In this document: positions 7,768 through 15,648 of the stretch, one piece after another
How positions within the stretch are numbered: position 1 is the first letter of the stretch
Layout of the letters: the number at the start of each line of letters is the position of its first letter
Assembly (NCBI GenBank): GCA_934691725.1
Contig: CAKUTF010000004.1
Coordinates: forward strand, 1 to 64,000
Origin: an uncultured Fibrobacter sp.
Lineage (GTDB): Bacteria; Fibrobacterota; Fibrobacteria; Fibrobacterales; Fibrobacteraceae
Reading direction: 5' to 3'
Length of the DNA: 64,000 nucleotides
Position numbers and translations under genes: made by a program
Notes under the pieces: model-generated
Seen by the model: the letters and a program-made list of their open reading frames with translations, nothing else
Database searches by the model: none
What the model was told of the DNA's origin: nothing

Positions 7768-9336
7768 ATGATTGATACAAAGAAAGAACAAGAGCGGGAC
7801 GAGCTGCACCGTGCGATATGGGCGATTGCCGATGAGCTGCGCGGGGCGGTCGATGGTTGGGATTTCAAGAACTACGTCCTTGGCACGATGTTCTACCGGT
7901 ACATTTCCGAAAATCTGACAAACTATGTTAACTCCGGCGAACATGAAGCCGGGGACACCGATTTTGACTATGCAAAAATGCCGGATGAGGATGCAGAAGA
8001 AGCAAGAAAAGAATTGGTAGAGGAAAAAGGATTTTTTATCCTTCCGAGCGAACTTTTCTGCAATGTCCGCGCCAATGCCGCAAATGATGAAAACTTAAAC
8101 GAAACATTGGAGCGAGTGTTCCGTCACATCGAGGAATCGGCGAAAGGCAGTGAGGCAGAGAGCGACTTTGCCGGTTTGTTCGATGATTTTGACGTAAACA
8201 GCAACAAGCTCGGTTCTACCGTTGCAAAGAGAAATGAACGCCTTGCAAAACTCCTGCATGGCGTAGCCAATATGAACCTCGGCGATGTAAAGGATCACGA
8301 CATTGATGCCTTTGGCGATGCCTATGAATACCTGATGACCATGTACGCATCCGGAGCAGGCAAGTCCGGCGGCGAGTTCTTTACCCCCGCCGATGTTTCC
8401 GAGCTGCTGACCCGTCTTGGCACAGTGGGCAAGACGGAAATCAACAAGGTTTATGACCCTGCCTGCGGTTCAGGCTCTCTGCTTCTGAAAGCTGAAAAAA
8501 TCCTTGGCAGGGATGCCGTCCGTAACGGCTTCTTCGGACAGGAAATCAACATCACGACTTACAACCTCTGCCGCATCAATATGTTCCTGCATGACATCGG
8601 CTTTGATAAGTTTGACATTGCCTGTGAAGATACGCTGACCGCACCGCAGCATTGGGACGATGAACCGTTTGAGTTGATTGTATCCAATCCCCCTTACTCT
8701 ATCAAGTGGGCAGGCGATGATAACCCTGTGCTGATCAACGACCCTCGTTTTTCTCCTGCCGGCGTACTCGCGCCGAAGTCTAAAGCCGACCTTGCCTTTA
8801 TCATGCACTCCCTTGCGTGGCTCGCAACAGGCGGCACGGCGGCTATCGTTTGCTTCCCCGGCATTATGTACCGTGGCGGTGCGGAGCAGAAAATCAGAAA
8901 GTATCTGATTGACAACAACTATATCGACTGCATCATCCAGTTGCCGAGCAATCTGTTCTTTGGAACCTCCATTGCGACCTGTATTATGGTTCTGAAGAAA
9001 GGCAAAGCCGACAATAAGACCCTGTTTATCGACGCTTCCGGCGAGTGCATCAAGGTGACGAACAACAACAAGCTGACACAGGCGAACATCGAAAGAATTG
9101 TTGAGACCTTCGCCAAGCGTGCCGAGGAAGCCCACTTTTCCCATCTTGCAAGCTATGAGGAAGTTGCAGAAAACGACTACAATCTTTCCGTGTCAACCTA
9201 TGTGGAAGCCGAGGACACCAGAGAGAAAATCGATATTGTAAAGCTCAATGCCGAGATTGAAGAAATCGTTGCCCGCGAGCAGGTGCTGCGTGACGAAATA
9301 GCGAAGATTGTCGCAGAAATCGAGGTGAACGTATGA
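7768..9336 (+). CDS. hsdM: Type I restriction-modification methyltransferase subunit HsdM
   Basis: N6-adenine methyltransferase subunit of a type I complex (M2S, or R2M2S with HsdR), 522 residues. The N-terminal helical domain (ELRGAVDGWDFKNYVLGTMF) is followed by the GEFFTP motif near residue 201, the S-adenosylmethionine site DPACGSGSLLL near 229, and the catalytic NPPY near 305. The ATG at 7768 is chosen because GGAGA precedes it; an in-frame TTG at 7747 has no such site. The gene overlaps the next gene by 4 bases (ATGA). Its last 39 bases (9289-9327) recur downstream at two gene junctions, which is unusual and points to past duplication of the hsdM/hsdS boundary. Confidence 0.95.
   Translation: MIDTKKEQERDELHRAIWAIADELRGAVDGWDFKNYVLGTMFYRYISENLTNYVNSGEHEAGDTDFDYAKMPDEDAEEARKELVEEKGFFILPSELFCNVRANAANDENLNETLERVFRHIEESAKGSEAESDFAGLFDDFDVNSNKLGSTVAKRNERLAKLLHGVANMNLGDVKDHDIDAFGDAYEYLMTMYASGAGKSGGEFFTPADVSELLTRLGTVGKTEINKVYDPACGSGSLLLKAEKILGRDAVRNGFFGQEINITTYNLCRINMFLHDIGFDKFDIACEDTLTAPQHWDDEPFELIVSNPPYSIKWAGDDNPVLINDPRFSPAGVLAPKSKADLAFIMHSLAWLATGGTAAIVCFPGIMYRGGAEQKIRKYLIDNNYIDCIIQLPSNLFFGTSIATCIMVLKKGKADNKTLFIDASGECIKVTNNNKLTQANIERIVETFAKRAEEAHFSHLASYEEVAENDYNLSVSTYVEAEDTREKIDIVKLNAEIEEIVAREQVLRDEIAKIVAEIEVNV
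9289..9327 (+). repeat. hsdM 3'-end repeat, copy 1 (native)
   Basis: This 39-base stretch encodes RDEIAKIVAEIEV at the HsdM C-terminus. It matches 10646-10684 with a single difference, and its last 24 bases match 13315-13338 with the same difference. Confidence 0.85.
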
Positions 9337-10505
9337 ACGAAATATATCTTGAAGCAGTACGAACCATAAAAACAGCAATTCTCAGAAGCCAGAGCAGAGC
9401 TGCCAAATCTACAAATGCAGAAATGCTGTCGCTTTATTACACTATTGGCGGTTATGTTTCCGGCAATTCCAGAGAGGGGACATGGGGAACAGGGGCGATT
9501 GATGAAATCAGTGCCCGTCTGCGTGAAGAACTTCCGGGTCTGCGAGGCTTTTCTTCTGGCAACATCAAGCTGATGCGTCAATTTTTTGAAGCCTGGCAGC
9601 CGTATTTACAGACCAACGATGAGTTTTTTCTGGAAAGCAAATCGGTAGCCACAGCTATCGAATCAGAACAGGCGGATGATGTAGGTTTGGCAACTTCGCA
9701 AAAACGATTGCCAGCGGCTACCGATTTTCCAATGGAAGCGTTTATGGGAATCAGCTTCACGCATCATATGGAAATTCTGCATAAAACTAAAGAACTGGAC
9801 GAAAGGCTGTTCTATATCCGAGAATGCGCAACAGGCCATTGGAGCAAAATCGCCCTGCGTACCAGACTGAAAGAAAATCTTTACCGGCATAGAGGTGCGT
9901 TGCCCAACAATTTTTCCGTGACCTTGCCGGACGATAAGCAGTATATGAAAGCAATCCGAATCTTTAAGGATGAATATTTTCTGGATTTTATCAACACTGA
10001 AGAACTTGACTTAACTGATCCACAGGATTTAGACGAGCGTGTTCTGGAAAGGGAAATTATCAGCAATATCCGCAATTTCATTCAATGCCTTGGTTCTGGC
10101 TTCTGCTTCGTCGGAAATCAGCACCGCATTGAAGTGGATGGCGAAGAATTTTTTGCCGATTTGCTGTTTTTCCAGCGTGACTTGAAAGCATTAGTTGTGA
10201 TTGAACTGAAGAAAGGAAAGTTCAAACCCTCTTATCTGGGACAGCTCAACTTCTATTTGTCTGCTCTGGACGAGAAAGAACGCAAGAGCGGAGAAAATCC
10301 GGCTATCGGTATTCTTCTCTGCCGTGAAGCAAATAAAAGCGTTGTGGAGCTGGCAATTCGTGACTATTCCAAACCGATGGGCGTAGCGACTTACCGCACA
10401 GCGGACGAGCTGCCTGTCAGCTACAAAGTTCTTGCCCCAATCATTGAAGAAGTACCGAAGATGCTGAATGAAGCGGAATATGAGGAAAGCGGTAAGGACG
10501 AATGA
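9333..10505 (+). CDS. DUF1016 (YhcG-like) PDDEXK nuclease-domain protein A
   Basis: 390 residues with the DUF1016 plan: an N-terminal helical domain (LYYTIGGYVSGNSR and FSSGNIKLMRQFFEAW) and a C-terminal PDDEXK-type nuclease domain. The nuclease core reads FVGNQHRIEVDGEEFFADLLFF near residue 275 followed by VIELKKGKF near 290, giving the acidic residue and the ExK. Such genes are often found with type I restriction genes, but their role is not settled. It starts inside the hsdM stop (ATGA) and ends by overlapping the next frame in the same way, so it is translationally coupled within the operon. Base composition is close to hsdM. It differs in sequence from the three other DUF1016 copies downstream. 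Confidence 0.85.
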   Translation: MNEIYLEAVRTIKTAILRSQSRAAKSTNAEMLSLYYTIGGYVSGNSREGTWGTGAIDEISARLREELPGLRGFSSGNIKLMRQFFEAWQPYLQTNDEFFLESKSVATAIESEQADDVGLATSQKRLPAATDFPMEAFMGISFTHHMEILHKTKELDERLFYIRECATGHWSKIALRTRLKENLYRHRGALPNNFSVTLPDDKQYMKAIRIFKDEYFLDFINTEELDLTDPQDLDERVLEREIISNIRNFIQCLGSGFCFVGNQHRIEVDGEEFFADLLFFQRDLKALVVIELKKGKFKPSYLGQLNFYLSALDEKERKSGENPAIGILLCREANKSVVELAIRDYSKPMGVATYRTADELPVSYKVLAPIIEEVPKMLNEAEYEESGKDE

Positions 10506-10759
10506 GCTACGAGCAATTAGCAATGAGCAATGAACGAAAACAGAGCAAGTCGGATGAACTGATTCAGCAATACTGCCCGAATAGAGGGGAGTACAAAGCT
10601 CTCGGTGATATAGCAACGGATGTTTTTCGTGGCTCTGGAATAAAGCGTGACGAAATAGCGAAGATTATCGCAGAAATCGAGGTGGGTGAAATTGCGAACT
10701 CATGCGTTCACAATTCGCCAGCCACTGCTATCGACCCGAAAGGCGATGAGGACAAATGA
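10502..10759 (+). pseudogene. Chimeric relic of hsdS start and hsdM end
   Basis: An 85-codon open frame that is not a normal protein. Codons 1-15 (MSYEQLAMSNERKQ) come from a purine-rich repeat of the AGCAATTAGCAATGAGCAATG type. The next part (ELIQQYCPNRGEYKALGD) reads as the N-terminus of an HsdS different from the one present. The following RDEIAKIIAEIEV is a near-exact copy of the HsdM C-terminus. The last residues (KGDEDK, then ATGACGAAACTGAA) match the end of the RhuM gene and the start of hsdS. It overlaps both neighbours by ATGA. I infer scars of successive recombination at the hsdM/hsdS boundary. It may still be translated as part of the coupled operon. Confidence 0.75.
10646..10684 (+). 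repeat. hsdM 3'-end repeat, copy 2
   Basis: It differs from 9289-9327 at one base (GTCGCAG to ATCGCAG) and sits inside the chimeric relic, far from any methyltransferase gene. Confidence 0.85.
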
Positions 10760-11796
10760 CGAAACTGAATGAACTGATAAACGAAAAAGAGTATTCGGAT
10801 TTGCTTAATACTGCTGTAACTCAGATAAATACTGCAAAAAATTCGATTGCACTGCAAATAAACACCACCGTAACATCTTCTTATTGGAATCTTGGAAAAC
10901 TTTTGCATGATAAAAAGATTGAAAACGGTTATGGCTCAAACATAATAAATCGTCTTTCGGTTGACTTGAAAAATCAATTTCCTGATATGGGATTGTCTCC
11001 AAGAAATTTATGGAACATGAAGCTTTTTTACGAAAGATATGAAAAAGCGTCTCAAAAACTGCTACAGGCTGTAGCACTTTTACAGTGGGGACATAATCTT
11101 TTATTGATTAACAAAAAATTGTCTGATGAGGAAACATTTTATTACGCCACAGAATGTATCACAAAAAAATGGAACAGAGATTTACTTCTGAACGCCATAA
11201 AAATGAATTCTTATGCTCTTAACAAAAACAAATTCAAAGATAATAATTTCTCTGAAACCCTGCCCACGATTCAGGCTGAACGGGCAAATGAAATTCTTAA
11301 GGATTTCTACAATCTGGGATTTTTGGGAATAACAGAACCTGTCGCAGAACTGGAGCTTGAAAAACGCCTTATAGAAAAGATAAAGACTTTCATGCTTGAA
11401 CTTGGCAGAGGCTTCGCGTTTATAGGAAATCAGTATAGATTGGAATACAACGGCAAAGAATATTTTGTGGATATGCTCTTTTCAAACAGAAAACTGAACT
11501 GCCTTGTCGCACTCGAATTGAAAATTGGCGAATTCAAAAGCGAGTATGTCGGAAAAATGAATATGTATCTTTCTTTGCTGGATAAACTGGAAAAAGAGAA
11601 AACCGAAAATCAGTCCATCGGAATTATTCTATGTGCGGAAAAAGACCATCTTGATGTGGAGCTTGCATTGCAAGATATAAACAAGCCGATTGCAGTAAGC
11701 GACTATGAACTTTTCATTCCTAAAAAAGAACTGCAAACCTTGATTCTTGAAGAGATGAATAAAACTCAAATCGATAAAAAGGAAACTGACAGATGA
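10756..11796 (+). CDS. DUF1016 PDDEXK nuclease-domain protein B with HsdS-derived N-terminus
   Basis: 346 residues. The first ten codons (MTKLNELINE) are those of hsdS, with nearly identical DNA at 14354, and the DUF1016 N-terminal domain begins directly afterwards (LLNTAVTQINTAKNSIALQI). The nuclease domain reads FIGNQYRLEYNGKEYFVDMLFS near residue 238 and VALELKIGEF near 253, so the D and ExK residues are intact. The sequence is visibly AT-richer than hsdM and hsdR, suggesting separate acquisition. ATGA overlaps link it to the relic upstream and the truncated copy downstream. The borrowed start may simply supply an efficient coupled translation signal. Confidence 0.8.
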   Translation: MTKLNELINEKEYSDLLNTAVTQINTAKNSIALQINTTVTSSYWNLGKLLHDKKIENGYGSNIINRLSVDLKNQFPDMGLSPRNLWNMKLFYERYEKASQKLLQAVALLQWGHNLLLINKKLSDEETFYYATECITKKWNRDLLLNAIKMNSYALNKNKFKDNNFSETLPTIQAERANEILKDFYNLGFLGITEPVAELELEKRLIEKIKTFMLELGRGFAFIGNQYRLEYNGKEYFVDMLFSNRKLNCLVALELKIGEFKSEYVGKMNMYLSLLDKLEKEKTENQSIGIILCAEKDHLDVELALQDINKPIAVSDYELFIPKKELQTLILEEMNKTQIDKKETDR

Positions 11797-12170
11797 CCAG
11801 ACAAATAAAAACAATAAAAGAAAATGAGTTTGAAGACATCATTGCTTTAATAAAACAGTCGCAGCTGAAAGCATATTCATCGGTAAACCGGGAATTGATA
11901 ACTTTATATTTCACTATAGGACAATATATCAGCAAAAAAATTGAGGATTCAGATTGGGGAAAAGGTGTTGTAAAAGAACTTGCAGAGTATATTTCAAGAA
12001 CAACGCCGGAGGCAAAGGGCTTTTCTGACAAAAATTTGTGGCGGATGAAGCAGTTCTACGAAACTTACAAAGATGATGAAAAATTCTCGCCGCTGGTGAG
12101 AGAATTGTCTTGGACAAACAATCTTATTATTTTTCAAAGTTTTGCAGTCTCACCTGAAATTTTTGCTTGA
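11793..12170 (+). pseudogene. Truncated DUF1016 protein C (N-terminal domain only)
   Basis: 125 residues covering only the DUF1016 N-terminal helical domain (LITLYFTIGQYISKKIEDSDWG, GFSDKNLWRMKQFYETY, ELSWTNNLII). The frame then ends in unrelated residues (FQSFAVSPEIFA). The whole PDDEXK half found in copies A, B and D is missing, with no trace of it in the 24 bases before the next gene. It overlaps gene B by ATGA. It is either a decayed copy or a deliberately short form that could pair with the full-length paralogues; the lack of stops within the domain leaves both open. Confidence 0.65.
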
Positions 12171-12194
12171 TAATGAACTGGAGGAAACTGACAA

Positions 12195-13256
12195 ATGAAG
12201 AAAACAATTGAAACAAAAGCAGACATTACCTTTTTAACAGAAATCAAAACAATAATTCGGACTGGCAGGAATAATGCATACTCATCCGTAAACTCTCTAG
12301 TTGTGATGACATATTGGCAAATCGGAAAACGGATTGTTGAACATGAACAGAGGGGCGAAGAGCGTGCGGAATATGGAATAAAGCTAATCAAGATGCTGTC
12401 AGAAGAACTTTCAAAAGAATTTGGAAAAGGCTTTTCAGAAAGAAATCTGCGTAATTTTAGAAAATTCTATTTGCTGTTTCCAGACAATAAGATTTGGCAG
12501 GCATGTCTGCCAAATTTGACATGGTCGCATTTTTCTTGTCTTCTTCGGGTAGAAGATGAAAAAGCCCGCCTTTGGTATTTAAAAGAATCTGCAAAAGAAA
12601 ACTGGAGCTCAAGAACATTGGATAGAAATATTGGCACTCAGTATTATTACAGGCTTTTGCAAACTCCTGAAAAAGAAAAAATCATAGCAGAAATGCAGCA
12701 GAAAACCAAAGACCTGCAGAAAACGCCGTTTGAGATAATAAAAAATCCCGTCGTTGCGGAATTCTTAGGTTTTAGAAAAGAAGATTCATTTTTGGAAGAT
12801 GATCTTGAATCAAGCATTTTAAGCCATATCAGAGACTTTTTAATGGAAATGGGAAATGGATTTGCTTTTGTTGCCCGGCAGCAGCATATAATTACAGATA
12901 CGCAGGATTATTATATAGACCTTGTTTTTTACAATATTGAATTAAAATGTTATGTGCTTATTGATTTGAAGATGGGAACAATTACACATCAGGATGTTGG
13001 ACAAATTGATATGTATGTTCGCATGTATGACGAGCTAAAGCGCAAAGAAGGAGACAATCCTACTATCGGAATTTTGCTTTGCTCGGAAACAAGCGAAGAT
13101 ATTGCAAGATACTCCGTTCTTCATGACAACAATAGGCTTTTTATGTCAAAATATCTTACATATTTGCCAACAAAAGAGCAGCTTAAAATCGAAATAGAAA
13201 AGCAAAAGGCGATATTTGCTTCTCAGCATGAAAATAATTCCGAGGAATCTAAATGA
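12195..13256 (+). CDS. DUF1016 PDDEXK nuclease-domain protein D
   Basis: 353 residues, full length. The N-terminal domain has SVNSLVVMTYWQIGKRIVEHE and GFSERNLRNFRKFY, followed by the conserved LTWSHFSCLLRVEDEKARLWYL segment. The nuclease domain reads FVARQQHIITDTQDYYIDLVFY near residue 241 and IDLKMGTI near 257, so the usual ExK is DxK here, still compatible with the fold. GGAGG lies 11 bases before the ATG, making this the only accessory gene of the series with its own evident ribosome binding site rather than an ATGA overlap at its start. Its stop overlaps the next relic by ATGA. Strongly AT-rich. Confidence 0.85.
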   Translation: MKKTIETKADITFLTEIKTIIRTGRNNAYSSVNSLVVMTYWQIGKRIVEHEQRGEERAEYGIKLIKMLSEELSKEFGKGFSERNLRNFRKFYLLFPDNKIWQACLPNLTWSHFSCLLRVEDEKARLWYLKESAKENWSSRTLDRNIGTQYYYRLLQTPEKEKIIAEMQQKTKDLQKTPFEIIKNPVVAEFLGFRKEDSFLEDDLESSILSHIRDFLMEMGNGFAFVARQQHIITDTQDYYIDLVFYNIELKCYVLIDLKMGTITHQDVGQIDMYVRMYDELKRKEGDNPTIGILLCSETSEDIARYSVLHDNNRLFMSKYLTYLPTKEQLKIEIEKQKAIFASQHENNSEESK

Positions 13257-13351
13257 CCAGACTGAACGAACTGATAAATGAACTTTGCCCGGATATAGGG
13301 GGCATGAAATTGATAAGATTATCGCAGAAATCGAGGTGGATGCATGAGTAG
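13253..13351 (+). pseudogene. Short relic: hsdS start joined to hsdM end
   Basis: A 32-codon frame. It begins with the hsdS start (MTRLNELINELCPD, near-identical DNA at 14354) and after a 20-base joint runs into the hsdM 3'-end repeat read in another frame. It stops at 13349-13351, just inside the next gene. This preserves the stop/start overlap between the nuclease gene and the RhuM-family gene. I take it as a recombination scar that may still carry ribosomes across the junction. Confidence 0.7.
13315..13338 (+). repeat. hsdM 3'-end repeat, copy 3
   Basis: The 24 bases AAGATTATCGCAG to GAGGTG are identical to the end of copy 2 at 10661-10684. They lie directly before the RhuM-family start codon, just as the native copy lies before the first DUF1016 gene. 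Confidence 0.8.
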
Positions 13352-14357
13352 AGAATTTCAATTCTTAATGTACCAGTCTGCCGATGAGGATGTTTCGGTA
13401 AATGCCGTCATCCGTGATGAAACCATTTGGTTGACACAAAAATCAATGGCAAAGCTCTTTGATGTGGATGTTCCGGCTATATCCAAGCACTTGTCCAATA
13501 TTTATGATGAGGGAGAATTGATGCACGATTCAACTATTTCCAAAATGGAAATAGTTCAGCAGGAAGGCAATCGCCAGGTAAAAAGAGAACAGAATTTTTA
13601 TAATCTGGATGCGATTATTTCCGTAGGCTATCGTGTCAATTCTCGTAGAGCGACTCAGTTTAGAATCTGGGCAACAAGCGTTCTGAAAGAATATATGATT
13701 AAAGGCTTTGCTATGGATGATGAACGCTTAAAGCAGGGGAAAACCGTTTTTGGAAAGGATTACTTCCGTGAGTTGCTGGAAAGAGTTCGTTCCATCCGTG
13801 CAAGTGAGCGTCGCATTTGGCAGCAGATTACGGATATTTTTGCGGAATGCAGTATCGACTATGACAAGGATGCACAGGTTACTCATGAATTTTATGCGAT
13901 GGTGCAAAATAAATTTCACTATGCTATTGCAGGGCAAACTGCGGCAGAAATTGTTTATACAAAAGCGGACAGAACTAAGGAGAATATGGGGCTGACTACC
14001 TGGAAACATGCTCCGGAAGGCCGCATTTTGAAATCAGATGTGCTGATTGCCAAAAATTATTTGGAAGAAAAACAAATCCGGCAACTGGAACGAGCAGTGA
14101 CAGGATATTTTGATTATATTGAAGATTTGATAGAACGAGAAAATACATTTACTATGGAAGAATTTGCCGCAAGTGTGAACGAATTTCTTGCTTTCCGCAA
14201 ATATGATATTTTGCGTGACAAAGGGAAAATTTCCGGAAAAATGGCAAAAGAAAAAGCAGCTGCTGAATATGCAGAATTCAATAAGACGCAAAAGATAACT
14301 TCTGACTTTGACAAGGAAGTGAAAAAGATGCTGGAAAAAGGCGGGGAAGACAAATGA
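13344..14357 (+). CDS. RhuM-family protein
   Basis: 337 residues matching the RhuM family, first named for a Salmonella pathogenicity-island protein and often found with type I restriction genes. The N-terminal half looks like a phage-type DNA-binding or antirepressor module (VIRDETIWLTQKSMAKLFDV, VPAISKHLSNIYDEGEL, then FYNLDAIISVGYRVNSRRA and QFRIWATSVLKEYMIKGF). The C-terminal half (HEFYAMVQNKFHYAI, GLTTWKHAPEGRI) has a Fic/Doc-like look, without a clear HPFx(D/E)GN motif, so activity cannot be assigned. It overlaps hsdS by ATGA, and its last codons plus that overlap (GAAGACAAATGACGAAACTG) are copied at 10748-10767. Confidence 0.85.
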   Translation: MSREFQFLMYQSADEDVSVNAVIRDETIWLTQKSMAKLFDVDVPAISKHLSNIYDEGELMHDSTISKMEIVQQEGNRQVKREQNFYNLDAIISVGYRVNSRRATQFRIWATSVLKEYMIKGFAMDDERLKQGKTVFGKDYFRELLERVRSIRASERRIWQQITDIFAECSIDYDKDAQVTHEFYAMVQNKFHYAIAGQTAAEIVYTKADRTKENMGLTTWKHAPEGRILKSDVLIAKNYLEEKQIRQLERAVTGYFDYIEDLIERENTFTMEEFAASVNEFLAFRKYDILRDKGKISGKMAKEKAAAEYAEFNKTQKITSDFDKEVKKMLEKGGEDK

Positions 14358-15583
14358 CGAAACTGAACGAACTGATAAATGAGCTTTGCCCGGAAGGTGT
14401 GGAATATAAGACGCTGGGGGAAGTGTGTGATTATGAACAACCTGGAAAATATATAGTTCAAAGCACAAATTATAATGATAAATTTGAAATTCCTGTTTTG
14501 ACAGCAGGGCAAACATTTATTCTTGGTTACACAAACGAAATAGAAGGCGTTTTTAAAGCAACAAAAAATAAACCTGTCATAATTTTTGATGATTTTACAG
14601 GAGCTTTAAAGTGGGTTGACTTTCCATTTAAAGTAAAGTCATCTGCAATAAAAATCATCACTTCTGACAAAAATAAAGCTTTATTGAGATATATTTTTCA
14701 TTGTATGGAGAATTTGAATTTTTCATCAAATGAGCATAAACGATTATGGATTACAATTTATTCTCAATTCAAAATCCCCGTGCCGCCTCTTCCGGTTCAG
14801 GAGGAAATCGTGCGGATTCTTGACAAATTTACGTCGCTAGAAGCGGAGCTAGAAGCGGAGCTAGAAGCGGAGCTAGAAGCGAGGAAGAAACAGTATGAAT
14901 TTTATCGGGATAGGCTGCTGACCTTCGGGGATGTCCGAGGAGGGGCGACAAGTGACGTTGTATGGAGGACGCTTGGAGATATATGTAAGAAAGTTGTTTC
15001 TGGCGGAACGCCTCAAGCAGGAAATCCGGAATATTATGGAGGGACTATTCCATGGCTGCGCACTCAGGAAGTTGACTGGAAAGATATCACAGATACGGTT
15101 GTGAAAATTACCGAAGCAGGGCTAAACGCATCGTCAGCAAAATGGATTCCGGAAAATTGCGTCATTGTTGCGATGTACGGAGCTACTGCGGCAAAGGTTG
15201 CCATCAACAAGATTCCGCTAACAACTAATCAAGCCTGTTGTAACCTTGAAATTGACGAGAATCAGGCTCTGTATCGCTATGTCTTCCATTGGCTGTGCAA
15301 GGAGTACCTTTCGTTAAAAGCATTGGGGCAAGGGTCACAGTCGAACATTAATGCTCAAACAATCAAGCAGTACAAGATACCGATTCCATCATTGGAAATA
15401 CAGAACAAAATTGTCAACGTCCTTGACAACTTTGACGCCATCTGTTCTGACTTGAACATCGGTCTGCCTGCGGAGATTGAAGCCCGCAAGAAACAATATG
15501 AGTTTTATCGTGATGCCCTCTTGACTTATGCGGCAACCGGCAGGACAATCTTGACAGACAGACAGACGAGTATAGTGCGCTGA
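14354..15583 (+). CDS. hsdS: Type I restriction-modification specificity subunit HsdS
   Basis: 409 residues that set the bipartite DNA target of the HsdM/HsdR complex. Layout: first target-recognition domain about 15-145, central coiled coil 150-195 ending in ARKKQYEFYRDRLL, second recognition domain about 198-350 (VVSGGTPQAGNPEYYGGTIPWL), second coiled coil ending in ARKKQYEFYRDALL, then a short frame end (TDRQTSIVR). The central coil contains LEAE repeats encoded by a 12-base tandem repeat. The tail after YRDALLTY lies within a GACA repeat, and one more GACA unit would fuse the protein to the segment at 15584-16179. The start overlaps the RhuM gene by ATGA. Confidence 0.92.
   Translation: MTKLNELINELCPEGVEYKTLGEVCDYEQPGKYIVQSTNYNDKFEIPVLTAGQTFILGYTNEIEGVFKATKNKPVIIFDDFTGALKWVDFPFKVKSSAIKIITSDKNKALLRYIFHCMENLNFSSNEHKRLWITIYSQFKIPVPPLPVQEEIVRILDKFTSLEAELEAELEAELEARKKQYEFYRDRLLTFGDVRGGATSDVVWRTLGDICKKVVSGGTPQAGNPEYYGGTIPWLRTQEVDWKDITDTVVKITEAGLNASSAKWIPENCVIVAMYGATAAKVAINKIPLTTNQACCNLEIDENQALYRYVFHWLCKEYLSLKALGQGSQSNINAQTIKQYKIPIPSLEIQNKIVNVLDNFDAICSDLNIGLPAEIEARKKQYEFYRDALLTYAATGRTILTDRQTSIVR
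14837..14884 (+). repeat. 12-base tandem repeat in the HsdS central spacer
   Basis: CTAGAAGCGGAG is present three times, followed by a diverged fourth copy CTAGAAGCGAGG; they encode LEAE units in the coiled coil between the two recognition domains. In EcoR124I/EcoR124/3 a change in copy number of a 4-residue repeat at this place alters the spacing between the two half sites. Confidence 0.85.
15553..15567 (+). repeat. hsdS: GACA tetranucleotide tract at the end of hsdS
   Basis: GACAGACAGACAGAC is 3.75 GACA units. In the present length the frame meets TGA at 15581-15583. Adding one unit (or losing two) moves reading into the frame that stays open to 16179 and encodes another recognition domain. 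The tract is short, so slippage would be slow if it occurs. Confidence 0.7.
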
Positions 15584-15648
15584 TTCGGCAGTGTCAATAT
15601 GTTTTCGGTTATGTTTGTATTGAACTTGGCACTATTGGAAAAGTTTCC

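Noticed and set aside
9289..14357. CRISPR-like spacing of repeats in the restriction locus
   Set aside because: The repeats are gene ends and starts separated by whole genes of unequal length; there are no short spacers and no cas genes in the window.
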